A stretch of 64,000 bases of DNA, taken from JAHELQ01 sp964491915. GTDB taxonomy: Bacteria > Acidobacteriota > Aminicenantia > UBA2199. Location: the NCBI GenBank assembly GCA_964491915.1, contig CAZBHS010000004.1, positions 62,001 to 126,000 on the forward strand. Direction: 5' to 3'. Below, piece after piece: positions 1-8,539 of this stretch. The notes under the pieces were generated by a model. It was not told where the DNA came from, did not search any database, and saw only the letters and a list, made by a program, of their open reading frames with translations. The first letter of the stretch is position 1; each line of letters starts with the position of its first letter. Position numbers and translations under genes: made by a program.

Positions 1-2
1 TA

Positions 3-302
3 TCTGTAAAAGCCCGCATCAAGCTTGATATTTTTGAACCGTTATCCTGGCAATTACTCTGGACGAAATCTATCGAGACCGAACAAGTTACGATGGATTA
101 TTCTTATAGGTGGAATTATGCCGGTAATGGCGGATACGTTGTCGGGGAGGATTCAAGACCTCAAATTATTGCAAATGCTCTGACGGAGAATTATCATGAT
201 ACGATGGATAAGTTGTACGTCTATCTGGATCCGGATGAGTTAGCAGCTTTGAGTAAGCAGGCGTTGGAAATAAGGAAAAAGAGTCGCGGAGTCATAAAAT
301 AA
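3..302 (+). CDS. C-terminal part of an unrecognised protein, cut by the window edge
   Basis: The reading frame is open from the first bases of the window to a TAA at 300-302, so the true start lies outside. About 99 residues are visible. They are soluble in character and rich in aromatic residues, with a Lys/Arg-rich tail. An internal ATG at 93 exists but has no ribosome binding site, and the frame continues upstream of it without a stop. I do not recognise the family. It is followed 10 bases later by a TM2-like gene with a strong ribosome binding site, so the two are probably cotranscribed. Confidence 0.6.
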   Translation, partial: SVKARIKLDIFEPLSWQLLWTKSIETEQVTMDYSYRWNYAGNGGYVVGEDSRPQIIANALTENYHDTMDKLYVYLDPDELAALSKQALEIRKKSRGVIK

Positions 303-312
303 AGGAGGGGAT

Positions 313-636
313 ATGACATCATTTGAAGACGAAAAAAGAAGAATGGTTCAAGAGGCTAGAATTAAACACGAGATGCAGGGGAAATCTCCCGGTGTCGCGT
401 TGTTGCTTTCGTTTTTGTTGCCGGGGCTTGGCGACCTGTATTGCGGAAGCTGGATTAAAGCCATTGTTTTCTTCATCCTGGACATCCTGAGTTTCACGTT
501 GATGTTCCTGGGTATTGGTTTTTTTACTTATTGGATAGTATGGTTTTTCGGGCTAATCTCGGCGATGCTGTCGGCGAAAAAATCCGCCAGCCGAAAAATT
601 CGGCGTATGGAGCAAGCCCTGTCTGAGCAGTCTTAG
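313..636 (+). CDS. TM2-domain-like small membrane protein
   Basis: 107 residues. The N-terminal 25 residues are charged. A segment beginning about residue 28 has the pattern of TM2 proteins: a first hydrophobic helix ending in a PGLGDLYCG turn, then a second hydrophobic stretch of about 35 residues. The C-terminus is basic. An AGGAGG sits 5 bases upstream of the ATG. The role of TM2 proteins in bacteria is poorly known; this one is an inner-membrane protein by inference. It is the last gene before a terminator at 669-710. Confidence 0.7.
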   Translation: MTSFEDEKRRMVQEARIKHEMQGKSPGVALLLSFLLPGLGDLYCGSWIKAIVFFILDILSFTLMFLGIGFFTYWIVWFFGLISAMLSAKKSASRKIRRMEQALSEQS

Positions 637-668
637 GGCGGCGGTTAACCGGCATCATACTTCTTGAA

Positions 669-710
669 GGGGCAGATACGTTATCGCATGGATGTACCTG
701 CCTCTTTTTT
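669..710 (+). terminator. Rho-independent terminator after the TM2-like gene
   Basis: Arms 669-679 and 694-704 pair over 11 positions with one mismatch and one G-U, and six T follow at 705-710. It ends the upstream unit only 12 bases before the upstream box of the next promoter. Confidence 0.75.
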
Positions 711-721
711 CCCAAAAAAAT

Positions 722-767
722 GTAAAGATTTATCATTCCTAACGAATTTCCCTTAAATTTGTGATAT
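722..767 (+). promoter_or_regulatory. Promoter with GTAAAGATTTAT upstream box (copy A)
   Basis: GTAAAGATTTAT at 722-733 is followed by a -35-like CTAACG (739-744), a 17-base spacer and a -10-like TGATAT (762-767). It aligns without gaps over about 45 bases to three other intergenic sites (5109, 8369, 12540). It stands about 40 bases upstream of the first caspase-fold gene. Confidence 0.55.
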
Positions 768-806
768 TTTTGTCTGTGACGTGAAATGAGTTTGCAAGGA
801 AAAATG

Positions 807-1925
807 ATGGATAGATGGAATGTAGTGCTGATTGGTTTAGGCGTTTTGCTCCTGCCGTTTTTTAACCATGCCGGGAGATTGCAGGACAAACGGGTGGCGT
901 TGGTTATCGGGAACAATGCTTATAGAGTATCTCCGTTGAGGAATTCGCTGAATGATGCCGGGGATATGCGGGTTGCGCTCGAAAAATTGGGCTTTACTGT
1001 GATGGCCGGCGGCGATAATGTCGGGAAGAAGGCGATGGAACGTTTGGTCGAGGAATTGGGAGATAGACTCTCCTATGGAGGTATCGGACTGTTCTATTAT
1101 GCCGGGCACGCGGTTGAATATCACGGCGTCAATTATTTGATTCCAATCAATAGCGGGATGAAGGAACTGAATGATTCCGAACTGGAGCGGAAGGCAGTGA
1201 ACGCCACAATGGTGGTGGGCGCCCTGGAGCGGGCGTCGAATGATATGAATATTTTGATTTTGGACGCGTGCCGGGATGATCCGCTGAATCGCGGTTATGG
1301 GTGGTATTCGAGGGGAATTGAGAAACTGGTGCCTCCAGGGAAGAGTAAATTTGGGAGCGTGATTATTTACTCGACGGCTCCGGGAAAATTGGCTAGCGAC
1401 GGTATGGGGAGAAACGGCGTATTCACCAAACATCTGCTGAGGCACATACGAACGCCGGGGTTGCAAATAGAGGATATGCTGAAGCGGGTGGCGATTGGCG
1501 TGGAGAAGGAGACCAATGGGAAGCAAGAGCCCTGGCATGAGAGTAATTTGAAGATCGATTTTCGTTTTAATGATTCGGAGCCGGTAAAAATCAATCCTGA
1601 ACCGGTGGAATATCCGGCTGCCGGTTGTGAACTTCTAATGGAGATTTGGAAACTGCCGGAAATTGAACAAAAAACCGGAAAGCCTCCGCTTCCGACGATT
1701 ACATTGGTTGCCGAAGCGGCGGCGAAATTGTATAGAACAGCCTGCCGGCTGGCACAAACTCGCGCGACGTGTATGTTTTTCGGCAATCGTCCTTCGGATC
1801 GAGAATTTAAACAGGCGGTGCACCGGATGTATTTTCAGCGCTTGGGGGAAATGCCCGATGGACGGATTCGGGTCGAAGTCCAGATAGAGTTCTATAAACA
1901 ATTTGAGAAACGTCAGGAAGGATAG
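807..1925 (+). CDS. Caspase-fold (peptidase C14) protein with N-terminal membrane anchor
   Basis: About 372 residues. A hydrophobic N-terminus (signal peptide or anchor) is followed by a C14 caspase domain. The catalytic His lies in YYAGHAVEY (about residue 101) and the Cys in LDACRDDP (about residue 155), so the dyad is intact. The last 100 residues are a Cys-containing region I cannot assign. The frame opens at 786, but an AAGGA at 796-800 favours the ATG at 807 (6-base spacing; 804 is also possible). Bacterial C14 proteins are Cys peptidases, often in signalling or cell-death roles; the substrate here is unknown. It is the first of three caspase-fold genes within 12 kb. Confidence 0.85.
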   Translation: MDRWNVVLIGLGVLLLPFFNHAGRLQDKRVALVIGNNAYRVSPLRNSLNDAGDMRVALEKLGFTVMAGGDNVGKKAMERLVEELGDRLSYGGIGLFYYAGHAVEYHGVNYLIPINSGMKELNDSELERKAVNATMVVGALERASNDMNILILDACRDDPLNRGYGWYSRGIEKLVPPGKSKFGSVIIYSTAPGKLASDGMGRNGVFTKHLLRHIRTPGLQIEDMLKRVAIGVEKETNGKQEPWHESNLKIDFRFNDSEPVKINPEPVEYPAAGCELLMEIWKLPEIEQKTGKPPLPTITLVAEAAAKLYRTACRLAQTRATCMFFGNRPSDREFKQAVHRMYFQRLGEMPDGRIRVEVQIEFYKQFEKRQEG

Positions 1926-2008
1926 GGATTATCAAGGGAACGGAGAAAAGGCGCCATCGGGCGTTTACATAAATATAAAAATAGTAAATAAAAACGAGAG
2001 GGAGGAAC

Positions 2009-3925
2009 ATGACATTTAAAAGGAACATTGTGATGATTCTAATCATGTTAATGGTGGGGACGGTCATGTCCCCGCAGCCGGTATTCGCTGAATCTGTTGA
2101 CAAGATGGAATTGCAGGAAAAAACATTTTCGGTTTTAGACCAGTTTGATCGCATCATTTTAAACTCAAAATCCTTGAATGCGCTGTTTACAGACCAGAGT
2201 CAGGAGAATTTCGATATGTATGAATCGCAATTTTGCCTGATTTATACATTGGTCGAGAGGATGAACGATTTGCAGAATAGGTGGGAGAAACGGATCAAAA
2301 AAGATCGGAACGACAAGGTGTTACGAGCGTTCGCCGCTACGATCCAATTGGCAATGTATTCGATTTATTCCCGGCCTGAAAGGTATATGGGTTTCATGAA
2401 GGTTTTTAAAAAAGCCGACCGTCAAGTGAAGTGTTACGCGTTTTTGAGGGATCTTTATGAGGATATTACGTTAAGGGAAAGATCAGATTTCGCTGTTTTG
2501 AGGTTATTGACAACTGGAAGCCAGGCGTTTAATCAACCGAATCCAGCCCATTTTTTAAATTTTGTCAAACAATTGGACCTTAACTTAATGAAGAGAAAAG
2601 GGGAACAAGGGGATAACGACCAGGCTGTGCTAAGTTATCGGGACCGGGCCGATGATTGGGAAATCAAGGCCGCTTCCATTCTAGATAAAGCGAAAGGTAA
2701 TATTCGAAAAGCTCTGGAATTGGACCCTCATTATGCTGATGGACAGATACTGGATGTCCAGGTTTTGGTCCTGGAGGGGAAATACCGTGAAGCGCGGGAC
2801 CGTTTTGCGAAATTGGAAGCAATGGAGTTATTCAAAGAGAAGCGTTCACTGCTTAATAGCTGGCAAGCTTACATGCAATTAATAGAAGGAAAACAGAATG
2901 TCGGGAAAACACATTTAAGGCAGGCATCCGCATATTCTGAGCCTGTGGGCAACTCCGATTGGGCGCTTGAATATCTCAGATTGTTTAAACGGGCGCAGAC
3001 AAAATGGGTGGTTTTCAATTACCTTGATTTCGATCTCTTGAAAGATGGGGACCTGGAGGATTTGAGGAAAAAATCGTTCGATTCTATTAATGGGATTTTA
3101 ATAGAAATGGCTAAACCTCTTTCAGGGCTGCCGGCAAGAATAAATGACAAAGATCTGGAAAGGTTATCCAGAGGTCATCGCAAGTTATTTTACACGTTGG
3201 ATTCCGATCCATCGAACAAAAACTTGAAGAAATATTCAGTTTTTCTTGAAAATCTTTATGCGCAGGGAAAAGCATTGGTTAAAAGTTATGAAAAGTGGGA
3301 TGAACTAACGAACAAGAACGACCATGACGTGGCCTTTTTTTATTTGTTGAATAAGGCCAATTGCGCGTTTGTTCTGTATTATATGTTGGAAAACACCATT
3401 GAGTTGTTGGACAATGATTTGTTGAATTTTAAACTCGATGAGCGACAGAAGAAACAGAGAATCAGAAAAAAAATCAATTACCGTTCCCAATGGAAACGGT
3501 GGTTGAAAATGGTTAAGGATTCTTTGCCGGGGGATATTGAAATTCTGCGGGAGCTAGGGAAGGAATCGATCTATTTCAATATTCTGGATTTCGAGTATCA
3601 GGCGTTATTTGGGGACGCGGATGTGGCGTTGCAGAAACTGGAAGACCTTACTCGGTTTTTTGAGACACAAAACCGGCGACAATTGAAGATACAGTTGTCA
3701 ACAGATAAAATAAGGGTCAAAACATTTGTCATCTCCTGGAAATCATTTCTGCTCCTCAAAAAGGGCAATTATAATGAAGCGGAAGAAATCATCGAGGACG
3801 TGGAGGATTGGACGCTTCTCAAACAATGGAAGGAGAATCAAGAGAATTTGATCTTCATTAAGTCTCAACCGGTCCCTCAACCTCTAGGTAAAACAGAATC
3901 TACCGAAGAAACGATAGGGCAATAG
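2009..3925 (+). CDS. Exported 638-aa protein with TPR-like region
   Basis: A clear signal peptide (ending near PVFAES, about residue 28) follows a GGGAGG ribosome binding site. The rest is helical and charged. Residues 220-290 contain TPR-like pairs (KALELDPHYADGQ, then LEGKYREARDRFAKL), and a similar ALQKLEDL / GNYNEAEEIIEDV pattern recurs near the C-terminus. No enzymatic motif is visible. It lies between a caspase-fold gene and a CsgG-like lipoprotein gene, 24 bases upstream of the latter, so the three probably act together in the periplasm or at the outer membrane. The function is not known. Confidence 0.7.
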   Translation: MTFKRNIVMILIMLMVGTVMSPQPVFAESVDKMELQEKTFSVLDQFDRIILNSKSLNALFTDQSQENFDMYESQFCLIYTLVERMNDLQNRWEKRIKKDRNDKVLRAFAATIQLAMYSIYSRPERYMGFMKVFKKADRQVKCYAFLRDLYEDITLRERSDFAVLRLLTTGSQAFNQPNPAHFLNFVKQLDLNLMKRKGEQGDNDQAVLSYRDRADDWEIKAASILDKAKGNIRKALELDPHYADGQILDVQVLVLEGKYREARDRFAKLEAMELFKEKRSLLNSWQAYMQLIEGKQNVGKTHLRQASAYSEPVGNSDWALEYLRLFKRAQTKWVVFNYLDFDLLKDGDLEDLRKKSFDSINGILIEMAKPLSGLPARINDKDLERLSRGHRKLFYTLDSDPSNKNLKKYSVFLENLYAQGKALVKSYEKWDELTNKNDHDVAFFYLLNKANCAFVLYYMLENTIELLDNDLLNFKLDERQKKQRIRKKINYRSQWKRWLKMVKDSLPGDIEILRELGKESIYFNILDFEYQALFGDADVALQKLEDLTRFFETQNRRQLKIQLSTDKIRVKTFVISWKSFLLLKKGNYNEAEEIIEDVEDWTLLKQWKENQENLIFIKSQPVPQPLGKTESTEETIGQ

Positions 3926-3949
3926 AGTTTTTATGAAGGAGAAAAAAAG

Positions 3950-5053
3950 TTGAAAAATTTGAGATATTTAACGGTTGGGATGCTTATGTTGGTGTTGGCG
4001 TTGACGGGGTGCGGAAAACCAAAGAAGATTTTCTTTTTTGAGACAATGGTTCCGGCTCATGTACAAAGTGAGAACGCGTTGCAGGAAGCCATCGATTACC
4101 CGCCTTTTTTGAGGCCTGAAGGTAATAGGCGAACGATCCATCCTACGTCGCAATATTTTACGCTGGCGGTTTTGAACGCCGTGGATATTAGCGGTCGGTC
4201 CCAGGATCTGCAAACATCGGTGGCGGATATGTTGTATACCGAATTGTTTGAACGGAATCGTTTCAACCTCCTCGATAGAGGCGAGTTGGTGGACGTGAAT
4301 CCCGAGTGGTTTGTGTCTTCTATCAAAGCGAATTTGCACAATCTGAACAATACCGTGAAGGTGGATACTATCCGCGAGAACACGATTGAACAGAAAACAT
4401 ATCAATCCCGTCAACCGAACCTAATCGATTCTACTGTGGAATTCTTGAAAATGCGGGGTAATGCTTATGGGAAAATGTACGCTGGGCTTTTAAAAAAGGT
4501 CGATGGCGTGCTGCTCCTTTATATTACTTCGCGGAAAGGGGGGCAAGCCGGAGGAATATTCGGCGTGGATTATCGAATTGTGAATCAAGTTCAGGGGGCT
4601 AACGGCCAGGTGAAAGAAAATGTCTTATTTGCCGGAACGGCAAATGTTAGCTACCGTTGTAGTTCGCGGCGGGAGATTGAGATAAATAGGAATGATATCA
4701 AGAAAATTGCCGGCGAGATTGTCGATGTTTTTCCAAAGCCTCAGAACATCGAAAATTCTCAGATTGTAAAGCGAGATCAACGGTGGATTGTGATTAATCA
4801 AGGCTCGGACAATGGCATTATCCCCGGTCTTTTTGGTTATGCCGCCGTTAGGGAGGATAGTGTTTTTGTGGAAGATGGCCCGAAGATCTACAATCCCCGT
4901 CATTATGCTTATCTTGCCAAGTTTGTCGTCACCGAGGTGTATCCGAAAACCAGCACCGCCTTATTGCTCTTCCCCTCTGATTTTAATACACCCGAACAAA
5001 TTAACGATTATGACTGGGATGTCAGAGTCGGCGATAGCGCTGTGATTAAATAG
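3950..5053 (+). CDS. CsgG-like outer-membrane lipoprotein
   Basis: 367 residues starting with TTG, chosen because GAAGGAG (3935-3941) lies 8 bases upstream and the lipobox LTGC falls at Cys21. Residues 70-115 (TLAVLNAVDISG, then VADMLYTELFERNRFNLLDRGEL) fit the CsgG/HfaB pattern of a strand followed by a helix, 'L...GRF.V.DR..L'. CsgG-family proteins form or assist outer-membrane secretion channels, but shorter relatives serve as accessory lipoproteins. The middle region (GVLLLYITSRKGG) also fits this fold. It is followed by a terminator at 5065. Confidence 0.65.
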   Translation: MKNLRYLTVGMLMLVLALTGCGKPKKIFFFETMVPAHVQSENALQEAIDYPPFLRPEGNRRTIHPTSQYFTLAVLNAVDISGRSQDLQTSVADMLYTELFERNRFNLLDRGELVDVNPEWFVSSIKANLHNLNNTVKVDTIRENTIEQKTYQSRQPNLIDSTVEFLKMRGNAYGKMYAGLLKKVDGVLLLYITSRKGGQAGGIFGVDYRIVNQVQGANGQVKENVLFAGTANVSYRCSSRREIEINRNDIKKIAGEIVDVFPKPQNIENSQIVKRDQRWIVINQGSDNGIIPGLFGYAAVREDSVFVEDGPKIYNPRHYAYLAKFVVTEVYPKTSTALLLFPSDFNTPEQINDYDWDVRVGDSAVIK

Positions 5054-5064
5054 TGAACCAAAGA

Positions 5065-5092
5065 GGCTCATCTTGTTCGAGGTGGGCCTTTT
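5065..5092 (+). terminator. Terminator after the CsgG-like gene
   Basis: Arms 5065-5073 and 5080-5088 pair over nine positions (two G-U), with a six-base loop and TTTT. Confidence 0.7.
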
Positions 5093-5108
5093 ACTTCTCT
5101 GTATTTAG

Positions 5109-5154
5109 GTAAATATTTATAAATCCGAACTAAATTGCCGGTGGATTGTGATAA
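5109..5154 (+). promoter_or_regulatory. Promoter with GTAAATATTTAT upstream box (copy B)
   Basis: Box at 5109-5120, CGAACT at 5126-5131, 17-base spacer, TGATAA at 5149-5154. It shares the box, the G-rich spacer and the spacing with copies A, C and D. It would drive the small precursor-peptide gene at 5219. Confidence 0.55.
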
Positions 5155-5218
5155 AAAGTAATTTCCCCGATCTGAGCTCAGTCGTTTATGGGAAGGACTA
5201 AATTACAGAGGTGTAAGA

Positions 5219-5374
5219 ATGAAAAAAAAAGCTAACGTGAAAAATCTATCACTCGGAAAGACTACGATTGTGAATTGTGATCCCATTACCCCAGAAGGCT
5301 TAAAAAAACTCAGGGGCGGTTCTCTTTCTCAAGCCGCACTACCGACTCAGATCCCAATTTTTTGTACCCCTTAA
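5219..5374 (+). CDS. RiPP-type precursor peptide with double-glycine leader
   Basis: 51 residues with its own ribosome binding site (GAGGTG at 5208-5213, 5 bases from the ATG), promoter (copy B) and terminator (5403-5425). The N-terminus MKKKANVKNLSLGKTTIV matches the 'K-L-x-L-x-K-x-T-I' leader style of Bacteroidota-type class I lanthipeptide and GG-leader precursors. An acidic segment and LKKLRGG then place a double-glycine cleavage site before a 17-residue core, SLSQAALPTQIPIFCTP. The core holds two Ser, two Thr and one Cys (another Cys is in the leader), so one thioether ring would be possible. No lanthionine synthetase, radical SAM enzyme or C39 transporter is in the window, so any maturation enzymes must be elsewhere. 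The family assignment is by motif only. Confidence 0.6.
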   Translation: MKKKANVKNLSLGKTTIVNCDPITPEGLKKLRGGSLSQAALPTQIPIFCTP

Positions 5375-5402
5375 GATTGATTGTATGTGATTGATACTCA
5401 TA

Positions 5403-5431
5403 GGCCGGGCGCTTGTCGCCCGGCCTTTTTT
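5403..5431 (+). terminator. Strong terminator after the precursor peptide
   Basis: A perfect 9-bp stem (5403-5411 with 5417-5425), a five-base loop and a T tract follow the stop codon by 28 bases. Confidence 0.85.
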
Positions 5432-5452
5432 ATTTGATTTTCTTTTCATCCA

Positions 5453-5481
5453 TTGAAAAAATAGTTTGTTTGTATTATGAT
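5453..5481 (+). promoter_or_regulatory. Sigma-70-type promoter of the propeller/AraC gene
   Basis: TTGAAA at 5453-5458, a 17-base spacer and TATGAT at 5476-5481, located 38 bases upstream of the ATG at 5520. Confidence 0.6.
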
Positions 5482-5519
5482 GTCAGTCTAGCCTGTGCTT
5501 CAATCAATAAAAGCGATCT

Positions 5520-8372
5520 ATGTTGACGAATAAGTTACTTACTAAGAGCGAATCTGAGCGTGGTTTTGTTGCGTTATATCTGTGTGTGATCGTTCTATTT
5601 TTTTCAATGAGTGGAAATGTTTGGAGTTTGGACCCTTCTTATTCTCTCGATAAGTATTTGGTAGATATGTGGGGGACTGATGAAGGTATATCCACTGATA
5701 TGGTTCAGGCAATGGCGCAAACTCCCGATGGGTTTCTCTGGATCGCCACTTTAAGTGGTCTGCTTCGGTTTGATGGAATTAAATTTTCTCCTATACCTTT
5801 TCACAAACCGCACATAGACGCTCAGCGTGAAACAGATATCCCGTATGCGTTATTCGTGGATAAAGACGGGCTTTTGTGGATTGGGAGCGAGCGGGGAGTA
5901 ACGACGTTTGATTATCGTACCGGGAGTTTCAATACGTTTACCTCGGTTGATGGAATCATTGGAGAGAAGGTAAGACTTTTCTTTCAGGATTCCTCAGACA
6001 AACTCTGGAGCTGCTCTGATGCTAGCTATGTGAATTGTTATTCGAACGGGACATTCAGGGCTTTTGATTCTACGGATGGATTGTTAGGGAGAAAAATAAA
6101 TGGCATTGTGGAGATGCCGAACGGAGAGCTCTTGTTTGCCAGCAGGTATAAGGGGCTGTTTCTATACAAGGACGAAACATTTTCTTCCCTCCGCTTGCCC
6201 TGCTTTGGAAATGCTCAAATTGTCACGTTGGGTTTGGACCGGTTCGGAGATGCCTGGGTCGGTACGAATCAGGGATTGTTCAGAGTTCACGGAGCGGGGG
6301 GAGAACCGACATGTACTAAGTTTTCCAAAGCCGATGGTTTGTCGGATGATTCTGTGACGAAAATTCTTCTGGACCGTCATCTCCGCTTGTGGATCGGTAC
6401 TATGAATGGATTCAACCGTCTGGTTTCCGAATCCCGGCATGAAGTGGCGTTTGAATATATGTTGCCCACCAATGGAATCACGGCTCTGGTCGAAGGGCAA
6501 GAGGGCGAAATGTGGATCGGGACTTATAGTTCAGGTCTTCTGCGCTTGAAGAATCCAACGTTTCACTTTTTTTCTCCTCAGGAAGCGCATCCGGGTGAAA
6601 TTTTCTTTTCCTTATTCGAGGATCGAAAGAAGAATGTTTGGATTGGGACCGCCAGTGGAAAATTGTTTAAATACCGCGGCGATAGATTGTTGGAGGTGGT
6701 TGATTATCCTGAATTGAGCGGCACCAATATCACTGCCGTTGGCGAGGATCATCGCGGGAATATTTGGATAGGCACCAATGGGCTCGGGGTTTTTCAACTC
6801 TCCGCTGAAGGATTGATCGCCCCCGGCGCTGAAGAAAGGTTGGGGGATAATGTCATCACGTCGATTTATAGAGATCGTAGGAATAATATGTGGGTCGGTA
6901 CTTTGGATGGCGCCGGCGTTCGCCGCCCGTCAAATTCGCATGTAGAATCTCTGGGAGCGATCGATGGACTGGCATCGAAAAAAGTACACGCTATCTATGA
7001 AGATACCGGTCGAAATGTCTGGATTTTGACTGATAAGGGTGTGACGTTTTTGAAAGAGGGGAAGACCTCATCGGAAAATGTTAAGCATTATTTTAAGGAT
7101 TTGTCGGTGGCATGCGTCCGGGAGGATAAATTTGCCGGCGACGAAGGGGATAGTATTTATTGGATCGCGACTCGGGGGAGCGGTCTGCTTCGAGCGACAT
7201 TGAATTCCGGCGAGCCTGAATCTTTTCCTTTTACTGTTGCCGAGGGAATGGCGACCAATAATATTTATAGATTTCTAGAGGATGATAACGGTTTTTTCTG
7301 GATGCTGAGCGATAGTGGAATTCTCAGAGTCAGTAAAAATGATTTAAACCGTTTTGCCAATAATGGCGTCGAGGCGATCAATTGTTTATCCTACGGTGAG
7401 TCTGATGGGATAAAAAGCCTGGGTGCCGCCGAGTTTTCAAGGCATATGGCTCTAAAGTCATCGGATAATATATTCTGGTTCATTACTCGAAATGGGATTT
7501 ATCGAATGAACCCATCTTCTATCCAATCGATCGAACGCGCGCCCCCGGTCATAATCGAGTCGGTATTGTGCGATAAAAAAGAGGTGCCATTGCGTCGCGC
7601 TCCTAACGAGAATATATTCAATCGCAAGTCCGGCCTGGAGTTTTATTTTACTTCGCCATCTTTGTTATCACCTGAAAAGGTAAAATTTAAATTTCGCCTT
7701 ACGGGTGGAGCACAGGATCAATGGCAATACCGGAGTCACGATAATCCAAGGGTGGCGTACTACAAAAATCTGGAAGCCGGAGACTATAACTTTGAAGTAT
7801 TCGCTCGCAACGCCGCCGGCAATTGGTCGCCCGAGCCGGCGTCGTTTTCCTTTGCCGTGGTGTCGCCTCTTTATGAAACAACCACTTTCAAGATTGGCGT
7901 CGGATTGCTGATTCTGGGACTGATCGTGCTGTCGATTTATTTTTATTGGCTATCGCAGAAAAAGCCCGAGGAAAATCGGCCGCCGCCATATCAACGTTCT
8001 CAATCTCTCCATCCGGATTTTGCCGAAGAGTGTCTCAAGAAATTGGACCGGCAGATGAAAGTGAAAAAGATCTACACCGACCCTGAACTCTCATTGAAAA
8101 AATTGGCGGACAGTATCAAGGTGACGAACCATCAATTATCCCGCTTGCTCAATGACAACCTCGACAGCAATTTCGCCGAATTCATCAATACCCATAGAAT
8201 CGACGCGGCCAAGGAGATTCTGGCCGATTCCGAGAGGTCCAAAGAAAAGATCACCAACATCGCCCTCGATGTGGGCTTCAACACCATGCCCGCCTTCTAC
8301 AACGCCTTCAAAAAATACGCCGGCATGACTCCCAGCGCCTACAAAAAGGCGATGAAAAAAAAGAAAAAGTAA
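5520..8372 (+). CDS. Propeller sensor fused to AraC-type DNA-binding domain
   Basis: 950 residues. Order: signal anchor (about 15-38); Reg_prop beta-propeller repeats with recurring 'LWIG/MWVGT..G' blades (about 45-680); Y_Y_Y domain (about 690-775); one transmembrane helix (about 785-808); AraC HTH (about 850-950, ending IALDVGFNTMPAFYNAFKKYAGMTPSAYKK). There is no histidine kinase or receiver, so this is a one-component transmembrane regulator: a periplasmic sensor coupled directly to a cytoplasmic DNA-binding domain. Related sensors often detect sugars or polysaccharides, but the ligand here is unknown. No clear ribosome binding site precedes the ATG. The stop codon overlaps promoter copy C. 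Confidence 0.88.
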   Translation: MLTNKLLTKSESERGFVALYLCVIVLFFSMSGNVWSLDPSYSLDKYLVDMWGTDEGISTDMVQAMAQTPDGFLWIATLSGLLRFDGIKFSPIPFHKPHIDAQRETDIPYALFVDKDGLLWIGSERGVTTFDYRTGSFNTFTSVDGIIGEKVRLFFQDSSDKLWSCSDASYVNCYSNGTFRAFDSTDGLLGRKINGIVEMPNGELLFASRYKGLFLYKDETFSSLRLPCFGNAQIVTLGLDRFGDAWVGTNQGLFRVHGAGGEPTCTKFSKADGLSDDSVTKILLDRHLRLWIGTMNGFNRLVSESRHEVAFEYMLPTNGITALVEGQEGEMWIGTYSSGLLRLKNPTFHFFSPQEAHPGEIFFSLFEDRKKNVWIGTASGKLFKYRGDRLLEVVDYPELSGTNITAVGEDHRGNIWIGTNGLGVFQLSAEGLIAPGAEERLGDNVITSIYRDRRNNMWVGTLDGAGVRRPSNSHVESLGAIDGLASKKVHAIYEDTGRNVWILTDKGVTFLKEGKTSSENVKHYFKDLSVACVREDKFAGDEGDSIYWIATRGSGLLRATLNSGEPESFPFTVAEGMATNNIYRFLEDDNGFFWMLSDSGILRVSKNDLNRFANNGVEAINCLSYGESDGIKSLGAAEFSRHMALKSSDNIFWFITRNGIYRMNPSSIQSIERAPPVIIESVLCDKKEVPLRRAPNENIFNRKSGLEFYFTSPSLLSPEKVKFKFRLTGGAQDQWQYRSHDNPRVAYYKNLEAGDYNFEVFARNAAGNWSPEPASFSFAVVSPLYETTTFKIGVGLLILGLIVLSIYFYWLSQKKPEENRPPPYQRSQSLHPDFAEECLKKLDRQMKVKKIYTDPELSLKKLADSIKVTNHQLSRLLNDNLDSNFAEFINTHRIDAAKEILADSERSKEKITNIALDVGFNTMPAFYNAFKKYAGMTPSAYKKAMKKKKK

Positions 8373-8414
8373 AGATTTATCAATCTGAAGTAAATTCCTG
8401 GGGGATTGTTGTAT
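8369..8414 (+). promoter_or_regulatory. Promoter with GTAAAGATTTAT upstream box (copy C)
   Basis: Box at 8369-8380, overlapping the stop codon of the upstream gene; TGAAGT at 8386-8391; 17-base spacer; TTGTAT at 8409-8414. It precedes the second caspase-fold gene by about 125 bases. Confidence 0.5.
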
Positions 8415-8539
8415 CCTGGTAGTGTTAAGTTGGTCGGCATTTTTGGAGGTGGGATTTTTTTGCAAATAACTTTATATTTTTTGGCAAATATGCTAAATTT
8501 TTTATTGGTCTCTGATACTATTTGGTATAAAAAATCCTG

